A DNA stretch of 49,213 nucleotides. Source: Pelagibacterales bacterium SAG-MED19 (GTDB lineage: Bacteria; Pseudomonadota; Alphaproteobacteria; Pelagibacterales; Pelagibacteraceae). Shown piece by piece: positions 8,898 to 17,735 of this stretch. Every line of letters starts with the position of its first letter. The stretch's first letter is position 1. The notes under the pieces were generated by a model. The model was not told where the DNA came from and did no database searches. It saw nothing but the letters and a program-made list of their open reading frames with translations. The position numbers and the translations under genes are program-made. The stretch lies in NCBI GenBank assembly GCA_014654035.1, contig JACWDQ010000008.1:1-49213 (forward strand), given 5' to 3'.

Positions 8898-10178
8898 ATG
8901 AGCGCCTCATCTTCGAGCAATGATTTAAGAAATAGAATTATCTTTACAATAGCAATTCTAGCTGTTTATAGGTTTGGAACTTTCATTCCATTACCTGGGA
9001 TTGATCCCGAACAATTGAAAATAATGATGGAAGGTAATCAAAAAGGATTATTGGGAATGTTTAATGTATTTGCAGGAGGAGCTGTTAGTAGAATGGCGAT
9101 ATTTGCTCTGGGTATTATGCCTTACATTTCTTCATCAATTATCGTTCAGCTTTTAACAGGTGTTTCTGATTATTTTAAAAATTTAAAATCTCAGGGCGAA
9201 ACTGGAAGAGCAAAAATTACTCAAATAACAAGATATGGAACAGTTTTATTAGCTACAGTTCAAGGTTATGGTTTATCAGTAGGATTAGAGTCTTCAGCTA
9301 ATCTTGTTATAAATCCTGGTGCTTTTTTTAAGATATCAACAGTTACAACTATTGTAGCTGGTACAATATTTTTGATGTGGTTAGGTGAGCAAATCACTCA
9401 AAGAGGAATAGGAAATGGAATATCTTTAATTATTTTTGCAGGAATTGTTGCAGAAATTCCAAGAGCTTTGGTAACTACCTTTGAATTAGGAAGAACCGGT
9501 GCAGTCTCAACATTAATGATTTTAGCTATTTTTATTTTATTAATCCTTACTATTTTGTTTATAGTCTTTATGGAAAGAGCTTTAAGAAAGATATTAATTA
9601 ATTATCCAAAAAGACAAATGGGTAATAAAATGTATGGAGGTGAGTCTTCTCACTTACCTCTAAAAATAAATCAAGCTGGTGTGATCCCAGCAATTTTTGC
9701 ATCGGCATTATTGTTATTACCAGTAACTTTTTCAAATTTTAATTTTTCTGACAGTGATACATTTTTAAATATCAGCTCCTTCTTTACTCAGGGTCAACCT
9801 CTTTATATGCTGTTATATGCATCTGGAATTATATTTTTTACCTTTTTTTATACATCAATTACATTTAATCCAACTGAAACAGCTGACAATTTAAGAAAAT
9901 ATGGAGGATTTATACCTGGTATCAGACCAGGAGAAAGTACTGCACTTTATATTGAAAATATTCTAACGAAGTTAACAACAATAGGAGCGTTGTATTTAAC
10001 TTTAGTTTGTTTAATGCCAGAATTTCTAATTGCTAATTATCCTATACCTTTTTATTTAGGTGGTACTTCTATTCTTATAGTTGTTGTAGTGGCAATTGAT
10101 ACAGTGACTCAAATACAAACAAGATTAATGAGTTCTCAATATGAACAACTTATTAAAAAAACTAAATTTGGTAGATAA
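8898..10178 (+). CDS. secY: Protein translocase subunit SecY
   Basis: SecY forms the protein-conducting channel of the inner membrane with SecE and SecG. The 426-residue protein is full length with about ten hydrophobic segments. Visible motifs are F-I-P-L-P-G-I-D (the start of the plug region), G-I-M-P-Y-I-S-S-S-I-I-V-Q-L near residue 73, and the cytoplasmic R-Y-G-G-F-I-P-G-I-R-P-G loop near residue 335. It lies after rplO as in most spc operons; adk follows directly. Confidence 0.98.
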   Translation: MSASSSSNDLRNRIIFTIAILAVYRFGTFIPLPGIDPEQLKIMMEGNQKGLLGMFNVFAGGAVSRMAIFALGIMPYISSSIIVQLLTGVSDYFKNLKSQGETGRAKITQITRYGTVLLATVQGYGLSVGLESSANLVINPGAFFKISTVTTIVAGTIFLMWLGEQITQRGIGNGISLIIFAGIVAEIPRALVTTFELGRTGAVSTLMILAIFILLILTILFIVFMERALRKILINYPKRQMGNKMYGGESSHLPLKINQAGVIPAIFASALLLLPVTFSNFNFSDSDTFLNISSFFTQGQPLYMLLYASGIIFFTFFYTSITFNPTETADNLRKYGGFIPGIRPGESTALYIENILTKLTTIGALYLTLVCLMPEFLIANYPIPFYLGGTSILIVVVVAIDTVTQIQTRLMSSQYEQLIKKTKFGR

Positions 10179-10742
10179 GTGAATATCATCTTATTCGGTC
10201 CCCCTGGAGCTGGAAAAGGTACTCAAGCAAAATATTTAGTAAAAAAAATAAATAGCTTTCAAATATCGACTGGTGATTTATTGAGAGATGAAATCAAAAA
10301 AGATACAGAAATAGGACGAAAAATAATTAATGATATGAATGATGGGAAATTTGTAAACGATGAAATAGTTAATCAACTTATAGAAAAAGTTATATTTGAT
10401 CCTCAAAAAAAAAATAAATTGATATTTGATGGCTATCCAAGATCCATAAGTCAGGCTCAAAATTTGGATTTATTGTTAAATAAATCACATCAAAAATTGA
10501 ATTTCATTTTTTTCCTTAATGTAAGTAAAGAAACAATAGTAAAAAGAATTGAAAAAAGAAAAATCTTAGAAAAAAGATCTGATGATGACTCCAAAACTAT
10601 TCTTAAAAGATACGATAAATATATGCAAACAACTAAACCTGTCCTTGATTTCTATTCAAAAAATCCAATTTTTCACGAGATTGATGGATCAATGAAAATA
10701 GACGAAATTACAAGTAAAATAGACACTTTTCTCAATGTTTAA
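10179..10742 (+). CDS. adk: Adenylate kinase (short-LID type)
   Basis: It converts ATP + AMP to two ADP in the cytoplasm. The P-loop G-P-P-G-A-G-K-G-T-Q is at residues 7-16, S-T-G-D-L-L-R near residue 31 forms the AMP site, and D-G-Y-P-R near residue 86 is conserved. The LID region is the short form without zinc cysteines (K-R-S-D-D-D), giving 187 residues. The start is GTG, immediately after the secY stop; no ATG is near. The secY-adk linkage is common in bacteria. Confidence 0.96.
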   Translation: MNIILFGPPGAGKGTQAKYLVKKINSFQISTGDLLRDEIKKDTEIGRKIINDMNDGKFVNDEIVNQLIEKVIFDPQKKNKLIFDGYPRSISQAQNLDLLLNKSHQKLNFIFFLNVSKETIVKRIEKRKILEKRSDDDSKTILKRYDKYMQTTKPVLDFYSKNPIFHEIDGSMKIDEITSKIDTFLNV

Positions 10743-10746
10743 GACG

Positions 10747-10774
10747 TTGACTTTGGAAGATCTTCTTATATAAA
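10747..10774 (+). promoter_or_regulatory. Candidate sigma-70 promoter ahead of rpsM-rpsK-rpoA-rplQ
   Basis: The 55-base gap after adk is the largest inside the ribosomal cluster. It holds TTGACT (10747-10752), a 16-base spacer and TATAAA (10769-10774). A perfect palindrome, GAAGATCTTC, sits at 10757-10766 inside the spacer. This could provide separate transcription of the downstream genes. It is a pattern match only, in an AT-rich genome where TATAAA-like strings are frequent, but the TTGACT match is less trivial. Confidence 0.4.
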
Positions 10775-10797
10775 AGGCTAAAATTTATCTCAAAATT

Positions 10798-11181
10798 ATG
10801 GCGCGTATAGCAGGTATCAATATTCCACAAAATAAACTTGTTCATATAGGTTTAACTTATATTTATGGTATTGGTGATAAATTTTCTCAACAAATTTGTT
10901 CTTCATTAGCAATACCTAAAGATAAAAGAGTCAATCAATTAACAGATGACGAAATTCTTAAAATTAGAGAATATATTGATCAAAATTTTAAGGTAGAAGG
11001 TGATCTACGTAGAGACTATTCATTGAGTATAAAAAGACTTATTGATTTAGCCAGCTACAGAGGATCAAGACATAGAAAAAAATTACCTGTAAGAGGTCAA
11101 AGAACAAGATGTAATGCAAGAACTAGAAAAGGAAAAGCGATTGCTATTGCAGGAAAAAAACTAACACCACTTAAAAAATAA
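10798..11181 (+). CDS. rpsM: 30S ribosomal protein S13
   Basis: S13 bridges the subunits from the 30S head and pairs with S19. The 127-residue product starts [10 protein letters not shown] and has the basic C-terminal signature [16 protein letters not shown] near residue 92. Length is near typical. It opens the alpha-type cluster after a 55-base gap that may contain a promoter. rpsK follows after two bases. Confidence 0.97.
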   Translation: MARIAGINIPQNKLVHIGLTYIYGIGDKFSQQICSSLAIPKDKRVNQLTDDEILKIREYIDQNFKVEGDLRRDYSLSIKRLIDLASYRGSRHRKKLPVRGQRTRCNARTRKGKAIAIAGKKLTPLKK

Positions 11182-11183
11182 TT

Positions 11184-11636
11184 ATGGCTAAATCAGATAA
11201 AATTGAAAACAATAAAGATCAAAAAGTTGAAAAAACTTCAAAAAAAGTTAATAAAAGTTCATACTCAAAAAAAAAGAAAATAAAAAAAAATATTTTAAGT
11301 GGAATTGCTTATGTTCAATCAACTTTTAATAACACTATAATTTCTATAGCAGATACTAATGGAAATGTTATTTCATGGGCTTCTGCCGGCCAAAAAGGAT
11401 TTAAAGGATCAAGAAAATCTACGCCTTATGCTGCACAAATTGCAGCAGATTCTGCCGCTTCTAAAGCTTTAGAATTTGGAATGAAAACTTTGTCAGTTGA
11501 AGTTAAAGGACCTGGATCAGGGAGAGAAACTGCCTTAAGAGCTTTACAAGCAAGAGGTTTTAAGATTCTTTCTATTAAAGACACAACACCAATGCCTCAT
11601 AACGGAACTAGACCACCAAAAAAAAGGAGAGTTTAA
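11184..11636 (+). CDS. rpsK: 30S ribosomal protein S11 with lysine-rich N-terminal extension
   Basis: S11 forms part of the platform around the mRNA exit. The conserved core begins near residue 36 ([15 protein letters not shown]). The C-terminus has [12 protein letters not shown] and ends [13 protein letters not shown]. At 150 residues it is about 20 longer than usual because of a K/S/N-rich N-terminal tail. No internal ATG would shorten it to the core, so the extension appears real. Its stop overlaps rpoA. Confidence 0.96.
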   Translation: MAKSDKIENNKDQKVEKTSKKVNKSSYSKKKKIKKNILSGIAYVQSTFNNTIISIADTNGNVISWASAGQKGFKGSRKSTPYAAQIAADSAASKALEFGMKTLSVEVKGPGSGRETALRALQARGFKILSIKDTTPMPHNGTRPPKKRRV

Positions 11637-12664
11637 TGGAAACAGAAAATGTAAATGTTAAAAATTGGAAATCATTAATTAAACCAGGTAAGTTAGATGT
11701 CAAAATAAGTGATGATCTAACTAAAGCTACAATAGTAGCTGAACCTTTAGAAAAAGGTTATGGACTTACTTTAGGAAATTCGTTAAGAAGAATTCTTTTA
11801 TCTTCAATTAGAGGATCAGCTGTTACTTCAGTTCAAATCGATGGTGTTTTACATGAATTTACATCAATTAAAGGTGTAAGAGAAGATGTTACTGATATTG
11901 TCCTTAATATTAAATCATTAGCTTTAAAATGTTCATCTGAGGGAACAAAAAAATTGATATTAGACGCAAAAGGCCCAGGTGAAATTAAAGCTTCTGACAT
12001 ATCTCCTGTAACAGATGTTGAAATTTTAAATCCTGATTTAGTAATTTGTAATTTAGATGAAAACACAAATTTTCATATGGAGATGAATGTTAATTCTGGA
12101 AAAGGTTATGTCCCAGCCGAACTTAATAAACCAGAAGAGCCTCCAATTGGACTTATTGCAATAGACTCTCTTTATAGTCCTGTGAAAAAAGTATCTTTTT
12201 CTGTAAGTACAGCCAGAGAAGGTAAAGCTTTAGATTATGATAAGCTTACAATGAATGTTGAAACAAATGGATCAATATCAGCTGAAGATGCTGTAGCTTA
12301 TTCTGCTAGAATTTTCCAAGATCAATTAAAAATGTTTATTAATTTTGATGAACCTGTTGAAGCTCCAGTCAAAGAAGTATCTACAGAACCTGAATTTAAT
12401 AAAAATTTATTAAGAAAAGTTGATGAACTTGAATTATCAGTAAGATCTATGAATTGTCTTAAAAATGATAATATAATTTATATAGGAGATCTCGTCCAAA
12501 AATCTGAAGGTGAAATGCTAAGAACACCAAATTTTGGTAGAAAATCATTAAATGAAATAAAGGAAGTTTTAACAGGAATGTCACTATATTTAGGAATGGA
12601 AATTCCGAATTGGCCACCAGATAATATTGCAGAAATGTCTAAAAAATTAGAGGAAGCTATATAA
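11636..12664 (+). CDS. rpoA: DNA-directed RNA polymerase subunit alpha
   Basis: The 342-residue protein has both domains of alpha. The N-terminal dimerisation domain carries [17 protein letters not shown] near residue 41. The C-terminal domain, after an acidic linker near residue 250, has the helix-hairpin-helix segment [15 protein letters not shown] near residue 300, which binds UP elements and activators. ATG overlaps the rpsK stop and its own stop overlaps rplQ. Confidence 0.98.
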   Translation: METENVNVKNWKSLIKPGKLDVKISDDLTKATIVAEPLEKGYGLTLGNSLRRILLSSIRGSAVTSVQIDGVLHEFTSIKGVREDVTDIVLNIKSLALKCSSEGTKKLILDAKGPGEIKASDISPVTDVEILNPDLVICNLDENTNFHMEMNVNSGKGYVPAELNKPEEPPIGLIAIDSLYSPVKKVSFSVSTAREGKALDYDKLTMNVETNGSISAEDAVAYSARIFQDQLKMFINFDEPVEAPVKEVSTEPEFNKNLLRKVDELELSVRSMNCLKNDNIIYIGDLVQKSEGEMLRTPNFGRKSLNEIKEVLTGMSLYLGMEIPNWPPDNIAEMSKKLEEAI

Positions 12665-13107
12665 TGAGACATGGCATGGCAAATAAGAAGTTAAATAGAA
12701 CTTCGGAACATCGAAAAGCTTTACTAAAAAACATGCTTAATTCATTGATTAAGTACGAACAAATTAAAACAACGTTGCCTAAAGCAAAATTTTTGAAACC
12801 TAAAGCAGATAAAATAATTACTTTAGGTAAAAAAGATACATTACAAACTACAAAACTTTTGGTTTCACAATTACAAGATTCAAAAAATGCCAATAAAGTA
12901 AAAAAAACATTATCTAAAAGATATGAAAAAAGAAATGGTGGATATACAAGAATTATTAAAGCAGGCTTTAGATATGGAGATAATGCTCCTATGGCAATCA
13001 TTGAGTTTGTAGACAGAGATGTTGAAGCAAAAAGAGTTGATAAAAAGAAAAAAGACACAACGAAAGAAAAACCAAAAGCTGAAGATAAAAAGCAAGCTAC
13101 AGCATAA
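12664..13107 (+). CDS. rplQ: 50S ribosomal protein L17
   Basis: The conserved domain occupies residues 1-120, starting [21 protein letters not shown] charged tail (K-K-K-K-D to the end) takes it to 147 residues, a length seen in alphaproteobacteria. The start overlaps the rpoA stop. It closes the ribosomal cluster. No convincing hairpin terminator is seen in the 10 bases before rluC, so transcription may continue into that gene. Confidence 0.96.
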   Translation: MRHGMANKKLNRTSEHRKALLKNMLNSLIKYEQIKTTLPKAKFLKPKADKIITLGKKDTLQTTKLLVSQLQDSKNANKVKKTLSKRYEKRNGGYTRIIKAGFRYGDNAPMAIIEFVDRDVEAKRVDKKKKDTTKEKPKAEDKKQATA

Positions 13108-13117
13108 ATTTTAGATC

Positions 13118-14029
13118 ATGAAAAAGTCATACATCGTTGATTCGACGTGTAATGATATGAGAATTGACCGATGGATCAGACATTCGATTGGTAAAATTCC
13201 TCAAAGTTTGATTGAAAAAAGTCTAAGATCAGGAAAGATTAAATTAAATAAAAAGAAAATTAAAAGCTCTCACAAAATTAAAACTAAAGATAAAATCGAT
13301 TTTTTTAACTTTGAATTTAAAGATAAAATAGTTCAAAAAAAAATTAAATTTCAACCCACTAAAGAAATAATAAAATCCAATGAAGACCAAATAATAGACA
13401 ATAATGATGATTTTATTGTTTTAAATAAAAGCTCAGGCATTTCTGTACAAGGTGGCACAAAATCAAAAAAAAATCTTGTAGATATATTTTCAAAAAGTGA
13501 AATTTTTAAAGATACTAAACCTTATTCAGTTCATAGATTAGATAAGGATACATCAGGAGTTTTTGTTATTGCAAAAAAAAGAGAAAGTGCACAATTATTA
13601 ACATCACTGTTTAGATTACGTAAAGTTCACAAAACATATTTAGCTATCTGTCATGGTGAATTAAATAAAAATTCAGGAGTATGGGATGAAAATTTAATTA
13701 GATATGATGGTGATAAAAGAATAGTTGAAAAAGCAAAAACTTTTTTTAAAGTTATAGATAAAAATTTTGGAGCTAGTTTATTAGAGCTCAAACCAATAAC
13801 TGGTCGAAAACATCAGCTTAGAAAACAACTTTATGCTATAGGTCAACCAATTTTTGGAGATACTAAATATAAATTATCTAACTCAATAAAAGGGATTAAC
13901 AAAAATTTAATGTTACATTCTTACCAAATAAAATTTATGATTAAGGATATTAAATATACTTATACGGCATTATTACCAGATTATTTTAAAAAATTATTAA
14001 AAACTAAACGCTTAAATTTTCCAAATTAA
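13118..14029 (+). CDS. rluC: Ribosomal large subunit pseudouridine synthase, RluC-like
   Basis: The protein (303 aa) converts uridines of 23S rRNA to pseudouridine. An S4 RNA-binding domain covers about residues 13-65 ([11 protein letters not shown]). The catalytic domain has the motif H-R-L-D-K-D-T-S-G, placing the catalytic Asp at residue 142, and later the G-R-K-H-Q-L-R segment. I call it RluC rather than RluD from overall appearance only; target positions cannot be read from sequence. Its 3' end overlaps lipB on the opposite strand by 26 bases. Confidence 0.87.
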   Translation: MKKSYIVDSTCNDMRIDRWIRHSIGKIPQSLIEKSLRSGKIKLNKKKIKSSHKIKTKDKIDFFNFEFKDKIVQKKIKFQPTKEIIKSNEDQIIDNNDDFIVLNKSSGISVQGGTKSKKNLVDIFSKSEIFKDTKPYSVHRLDKDTSGVFVIAKKRESAQLLTSLFRLRKVHKTYLAICHGELNKNSGVWDENLIRYDGDKRIVEKAKTFFKVIDKNFGASLLELKPITGRKHQLRKQLYAIGQPIFGDTKYKLSNSIKGINKNLMLHSYQIKFMIKDIKYTYTALLPDYFKKLLKTKRLNFPN

Positions 14030-14636
14030 AGATAAAATTTTTTATAACCTTATTTTTTAAATCATTATAATCTTTATGACTATCAATTTCACACAAGTTT
14101 GTAATGCCCTTGTCTTTAATACCACAAGGAATTATCGCTTTGTATTTATTCAAATTATTATGAATATTAATAGAAAATCCATGATATGCTATCCATTTAC
14201 TTACTCTAATACCAATAGCGGCAACTTTTTTTATGTTAAGTTTATCTTTGTACCAGATACCAATATTTTTTTTATCAGCAAAGGTATCTATTTCATAATA
14301 TTTAAGTGAGTCAATAATAGTTTTCTCAACAGCAGTTATGAATTTTCTAATGTCTTTATTTCTTTTTTTTAAATTTATTACAAAATAACATATTAACTGA
14401 CCTGGTCCGTGATAAGTTATTTTACCTCCTCTATTAGTTTTAAAAATATTTATAGATTTATCTAAAATTTCATTTTCCTTATAACTCGTACCAGCAGTAT
14501 AAATTTCATCATGTTCTAAAATCCATATCAATTCATCTGCATTATTTTGATTAATATTGGATAATCTTGACTCCATAAATTTTATAGCATCAATGTATTT
14601 TATTGGTTTTTTTGACTTTTTAATCTCTATATTCAT
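14004..14636 (-). CDS. lipB: Octanoyltransferase (lipoate biosynthesis)
   Basis: LipB moves octanoyl groups from octanoyl-ACP to lipoyl domains. In the 210-residue protein, [13 protein letters not shown] near residue 69, K-V-A-A-I-G-I-R (catalytic Lys) near residue 135 and I-P-C-G-I (catalytic Cys) near residue 170 are all present. The gene is convergent with rluC, with 26 bases of antisense overlap. lipA is not in this window. Confidence 0.94.
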   Translation of the reverse strand: MNIEIKKSKKPIKYIDAIKFMESRLSNINQNNADELIWILEHDEIYTAGTSYKENEILDKSINIFKTNRGGKITYHGPGQLICYFVINLKKRNKDIRKFITAVEKTIIDSLKYYEIDTFADKKNIGIWYKDKLNIKKVAAIGIRVSKWIAYHGFSINIHNNLNKYKAIIPCGIKDKGITNLCEIDSHKDYNDLKNKVIKNFIFNLENLSV

Positions 14637-14695
14637 TTAAAAATTGTAATCTCTATATTATGTATTAAAAGTTGCGACTGAATAATAGGAATTTT

Positions 14696-16069
14696 ATGAC
14701 TTTAATAAAAAAAATCAAAGATAAAAAAGTCAATTTTGAATTTAATAAAGAATTTATCAAAGTTGTAACAGATAAAATTGCTTCAAATGATGCTTTATTT
14801 ATTACGAATTCTTTTAAAGAAATGCATCCAGCTGATGCTGCTGATATTATTGAACACTTAGGTCAAAATGATAGAGAAAATTTAATAAAATTAAACAATT
14901 TCAAGATTGATCCAGAAGTTTTTATTGAATTAAATGAGTCAGTTCAATCTGAAATAATTCAATACTTGTCGTCAGATGCAATAGTAAGAATATTAAAAAA
15001 TCTTGAGTCAGATGATGCAATAGCAATTTTAGAAAATGTTGAGGAAAAAGATAAAAATTCAATATTAAGTTCACTTCCACCTAAAGATCGTTTTGCTTTA
15101 CTTGAAGGACTTAGTTATCCAGAAGATAGTGCTGCAAGAATTATGCAAAGAGAATTTACAGCTATCCCAAGCAATTGGTCAGTAGGTCAAACCATTGATT
15201 ATTTGAGAGAAAATAAAGATTTACCAGAACAATTTTTAGAAATTTATATTGTTGATGAAAACTTCAAACCTATTGGTACTGTTCCTTCTTCTAAAGTATT
15301 AAGAAACCCACGAGATTTCAAAATGTCTTCGATTATGGAAGACTCAACTTTTTTAGTTCCAGTTGATATGGATAGAGAAGAGGTAGGACATTTATTTGAA
15401 AACTATAATTTAAATTCTGCTTGTGTTGTTGATAAAAATAATAAATTAGTTGGTATGATAACATCAGATGATGTCTTAACAGTTTTAAAAGAAGAAGCAG
15501 AAGAAGATGCTTTAAGATTAGCAGGAGTTGGAGATGAAGAAATTACTGATGGTGTAATTACAAAAACTAAAAGAAGATTCAATTGGTTGTTATTAAATCT
15601 CTTCACAGCTTTTTTAGCCACATATTGTATTAGTTTATTCGGGGCTACTATTGAACAAATGGTAGTTTTAGCGTTTTTAATGCCAATTGTAGCTTCAATG
15701 GGAGGTAATGCAGGTATGCAAACTCTTGCTGTAACAATTCGAACTTTAGCGACAAATGACTTAACAAAAAATAATTTTAATCAAAATATTTTAAAAGAAT
15801 TTAATATAGGTATTTTGAATGGATTAATATTTGCTATAATTAGTTCTTTCATAGTTCAATTGTGGTTTCAAGATATTCAGCTTTCGTTAATAATTTCTAT
15901 ATCTATGATATTAACAATGGTGGTTGCTGGATTATTTGGAATATTAGTTCCAGTTACACTTAAAAATATGAACATTGATCCAGCTATTGCATCAAGTGTT
16001 TTTGTTACAACAATAACAGACGTAATTGGATTTGTATCCTTCCTTGGAGTTGGAGCTTATTTTTTATAA
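14696..16069 (+). CDS. mgtE: Magnesium transporter MgtE
   Basis: MgtE is a dimeric Mg2+ channel of the inner membrane. I chose ATG 14696, preceded by AGGAA, over an upstream in-frame TTG at 14672, giving 457 residues. The N domain (H-P-A-D-A-A-D-I-I) is followed by two CBS domains around residues 130-260 and a C-terminal membrane domain of about five helices with P-I-V-A-S-M-G-G-N-A-G-M-Q, the pore signature. In characterised homologues, Mg2+ binding to the N and CBS domains closes the pore. Confidence 0.94.
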   Translation: MTLIKKIKDKKVNFEFNKEFIKVVTDKIASNDALFITNSFKEMHPADAADIIEHLGQNDRENLIKLNNFKIDPEVFIELNESVQSEIIQYLSSDAIVRILKNLESDDAIAILENVEEKDKNSILSSLPPKDRFALLEGLSYPEDSAARIMQREFTAIPSNWSVGQTIDYLRENKDLPEQFLEIYIVDENFKPIGTVPSSKVLRNPRDFKMSSIMEDSTFLVPVDMDREEVGHLFENYNLNSACVVDKNNKLVGMITSDDVLTVLKEEAEEDALRLAGVGDEEITDGVITKTKRRFNWLLLNLFTAFLATYCISLFGATIEQMVVLAFLMPIVASMGGNAGMQTLAVTIRTLATNDLTKNNFNQNILKEFNIGILNGLIFAIISSFIVQLWFQDIQLSLIISISMILTMVVAGLFGILVPVTLKNMNIDPAIASSVFVTTITDVIGFVSFLGVGAYFL

Positions 16070-16072
16070 GAT

Positions 16073-16885
16073 TTAGAAATTATCGATTAATCTAATTTTA
16101 TTTAAATAATAGGAAATAAAAAGTCGTGAGTTTTTAATTTTCTTTGTATTCTTAAAATTAAGTGAATTTCTTAATTCAAGATATTCTATTGAAATATCAA
16201 ATAATTCTTCTAATTCTTTTTTTTTATTATCTATAAAAATATTTATATTTTTTTGTTTTGTTAGTTTTTTTTTGAAAAAAATTAAATTTTGAGCTATTCT
16301 TCCAGCATTAAATTGATCTTTTTTTTTCAAAAGTAAATTTCTTGAAGATAATGCTAACTTATTTTTATCTCTTATTGTTTTACAAGAAATAATTTGAGAC
16401 TTATATTTTTTTTTGATAAATTTTTTTACCAAATATAATTGTTGGTAATCTTTTTCACCCATAAATATCATTTTTGGTCTAATTTTTTTTGTTAATCTAT
16501 CCATCACATCAATAACACCCTCAAAATGACCTTTTCTGTATTTAGCACACATTATTTTATCTTTTTTGTTTAGAGTAGGTTTTTTCTTAATATTTGAATC
16601 ATAAATGTCTTTTTTATTAGGCAAATAAACAAAATTGATTTTAAGCTTTTTGAGGATTAATAAATCCTTTTTTAAACTTCTTGGATAATTTATATAATCT
16701 TTTTTATTATTAAACTGAGTAGGATTTACAAAAATACTTACTAAAGTATTGCTACAATTTTTTAATGATTTTTTAATTAGTGATAAATGACCTTTGTGAA
16801 GACTTCCCATTGTTGGCACAAAACCAAGGTTTGAGATACCAGATAATGCCTCATTTAAATCACTATTATTTAATAAAATTTTCAT
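16073..16885 (-). CDS. panC: Pantothenate synthetase
   Basis: It joins pantoate and beta-alanine with ATP, the last step to vitamin B5. The start is set at ATG 16885; a further in-frame ATG at 16915 adds ten non-conserved residues. The 270-residue product has F-V-P-T-M-G-S-L-H-K-G-H-L-S-L (nucleotide-binding HxGH) at the N-terminus, G-E-K-D-Y-Q-Q-L near residue 144 and the S-S-R-N motif near residue 178. No panB or panD lies next to it. It is divergent from galU across about 34 AT-rich bases. Confidence 0.93.
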   Translation of the reverse strand: MKILLNNSDLNEALSGISNLGFVPTMGSLHKGHLSLIKKSLKNCSNTLVSIFVNPTQFNNKKDYINYPRSLKKDLLILKKLKINFVYLPNKKDIYDSNIKKKPTLNKKDKIMCAKYRKGHFEGVIDVMDRLTKKIRPKMIFMGEKDYQQLYLVKKFIKKKYKSQIISCKTIRDKNKLALSSRNLLLKKKDQFNAGRIAQNLIFFKKKLTKQKNINIFIDNKKKELEELFDISIEYLELRNSLNFKNTKKIKNSRLFISYYLNKIRLIDNF

Positions 16886-16919
16886 TTGTATAAAATATTT
16901 TAATAAGTAAAACATTTAA

Positions 16920-17735
16920 ATGATTAAACAAGCAATAATTCCATTAGCAGGGCTAGGCACAAGGTTATTACCTTTAACGAGTGTGTTTGCAAAAGAACTT
17001 TTACCAATTAATGGTAAACCAGGTATTGAATATATATTAGATGAATGCATAGAAGCAGGTATTAAAGAAATAATTTTTATAATTTCAAAAAAAAAGCAGA
17101 TGATTAAGAATTATTTTTATAATGATGCTTTTTATAAGAAAATTATAAAAAAGAAAAAAGATCCTAGAATCATAAATGAATATAAAAAAATACTTAAATA
17201 TAAAAAGATGATAAAATTTGTTTATCAAAATAAACCTTTAGGTACAGGTGATGCTGTTTTAAAAACAAGAAAATTTATAAAAGACAAATTTTTTTTAATG
17301 CTACTTCCAGATGATTTAATTATTAAGCAAAATTGTTCAAAATCAATGATAAAAATTCATAAACGATATGCTTCTTCTGTGATGGCTAGTATGAAAGTAA
17401 AAAAAAATAATGTTTCTAGATGGGGTATATATGATTTAAAAAAAAAATTGGACAAAAAAAATTATTTAATTAGTAACGTAATTGAAAAACCATCAGTTTC
17501 TAAAGCTCCCTCTGATAAAGCGGTAATTGGTAGATATATTTTACCAAAAGAAATTTTTTCAAAACTTTTGAAATTAAAACCTGGTAAAGGTGGTGAAATT
17601 CATATTACAGATGCTATACAATCGTTAATATATGAAAACAAAAAATTTATAGCACATATTTTTTCAGGAAAGTATTTAGACTGTGGAAGCATGAACGGTT
17701 ATATTAAATCAACTTTGGAGATAGCTAAATCATGA
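16920..17735 (+). CDS. galU: UTP-glucose-1-phosphate uridylyltransferase
   Basis: GalU makes UDP-glucose from UTP and glucose 1-phosphate. The nucleotidyltransferase signature G-L-G-T-R-L-L-P-L-T is at residues 11-20, followed by K-E-L-L-P-I and the L-P-D-D metal site near residue 130. Length 271 aa is slightly below the usual 280-300. The stop overlaps the ugd start (ATGA), so the two genes form a pair making UDP-glucuronate for surface polysaccharide or lipid sugars. Confidence 0.94.
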   Translation: MIKQAIIPLAGLGTRLLPLTSVFAKELLPINGKPGIEYILDECIEAGIKEIIFIISKKKQMIKNYFYNDAFYKKIIKKKKDPRIINEYKKILKYKKMIKFVYQNKPLGTGDAVLKTRKFIKDKFFLMLLPDDLIIKQNCSKSMIKIHKRYASSVMASMKVKKNNVSRWGIYDLKKKLDKKNYLISNVIEKPSVSKAPSDKAVIGRYILPKEIFSKLLKLKPGKGGEIHITDAIQSLIYENKKFIAHIFSGKYLDCGSMNGYIKSTLEIAKS

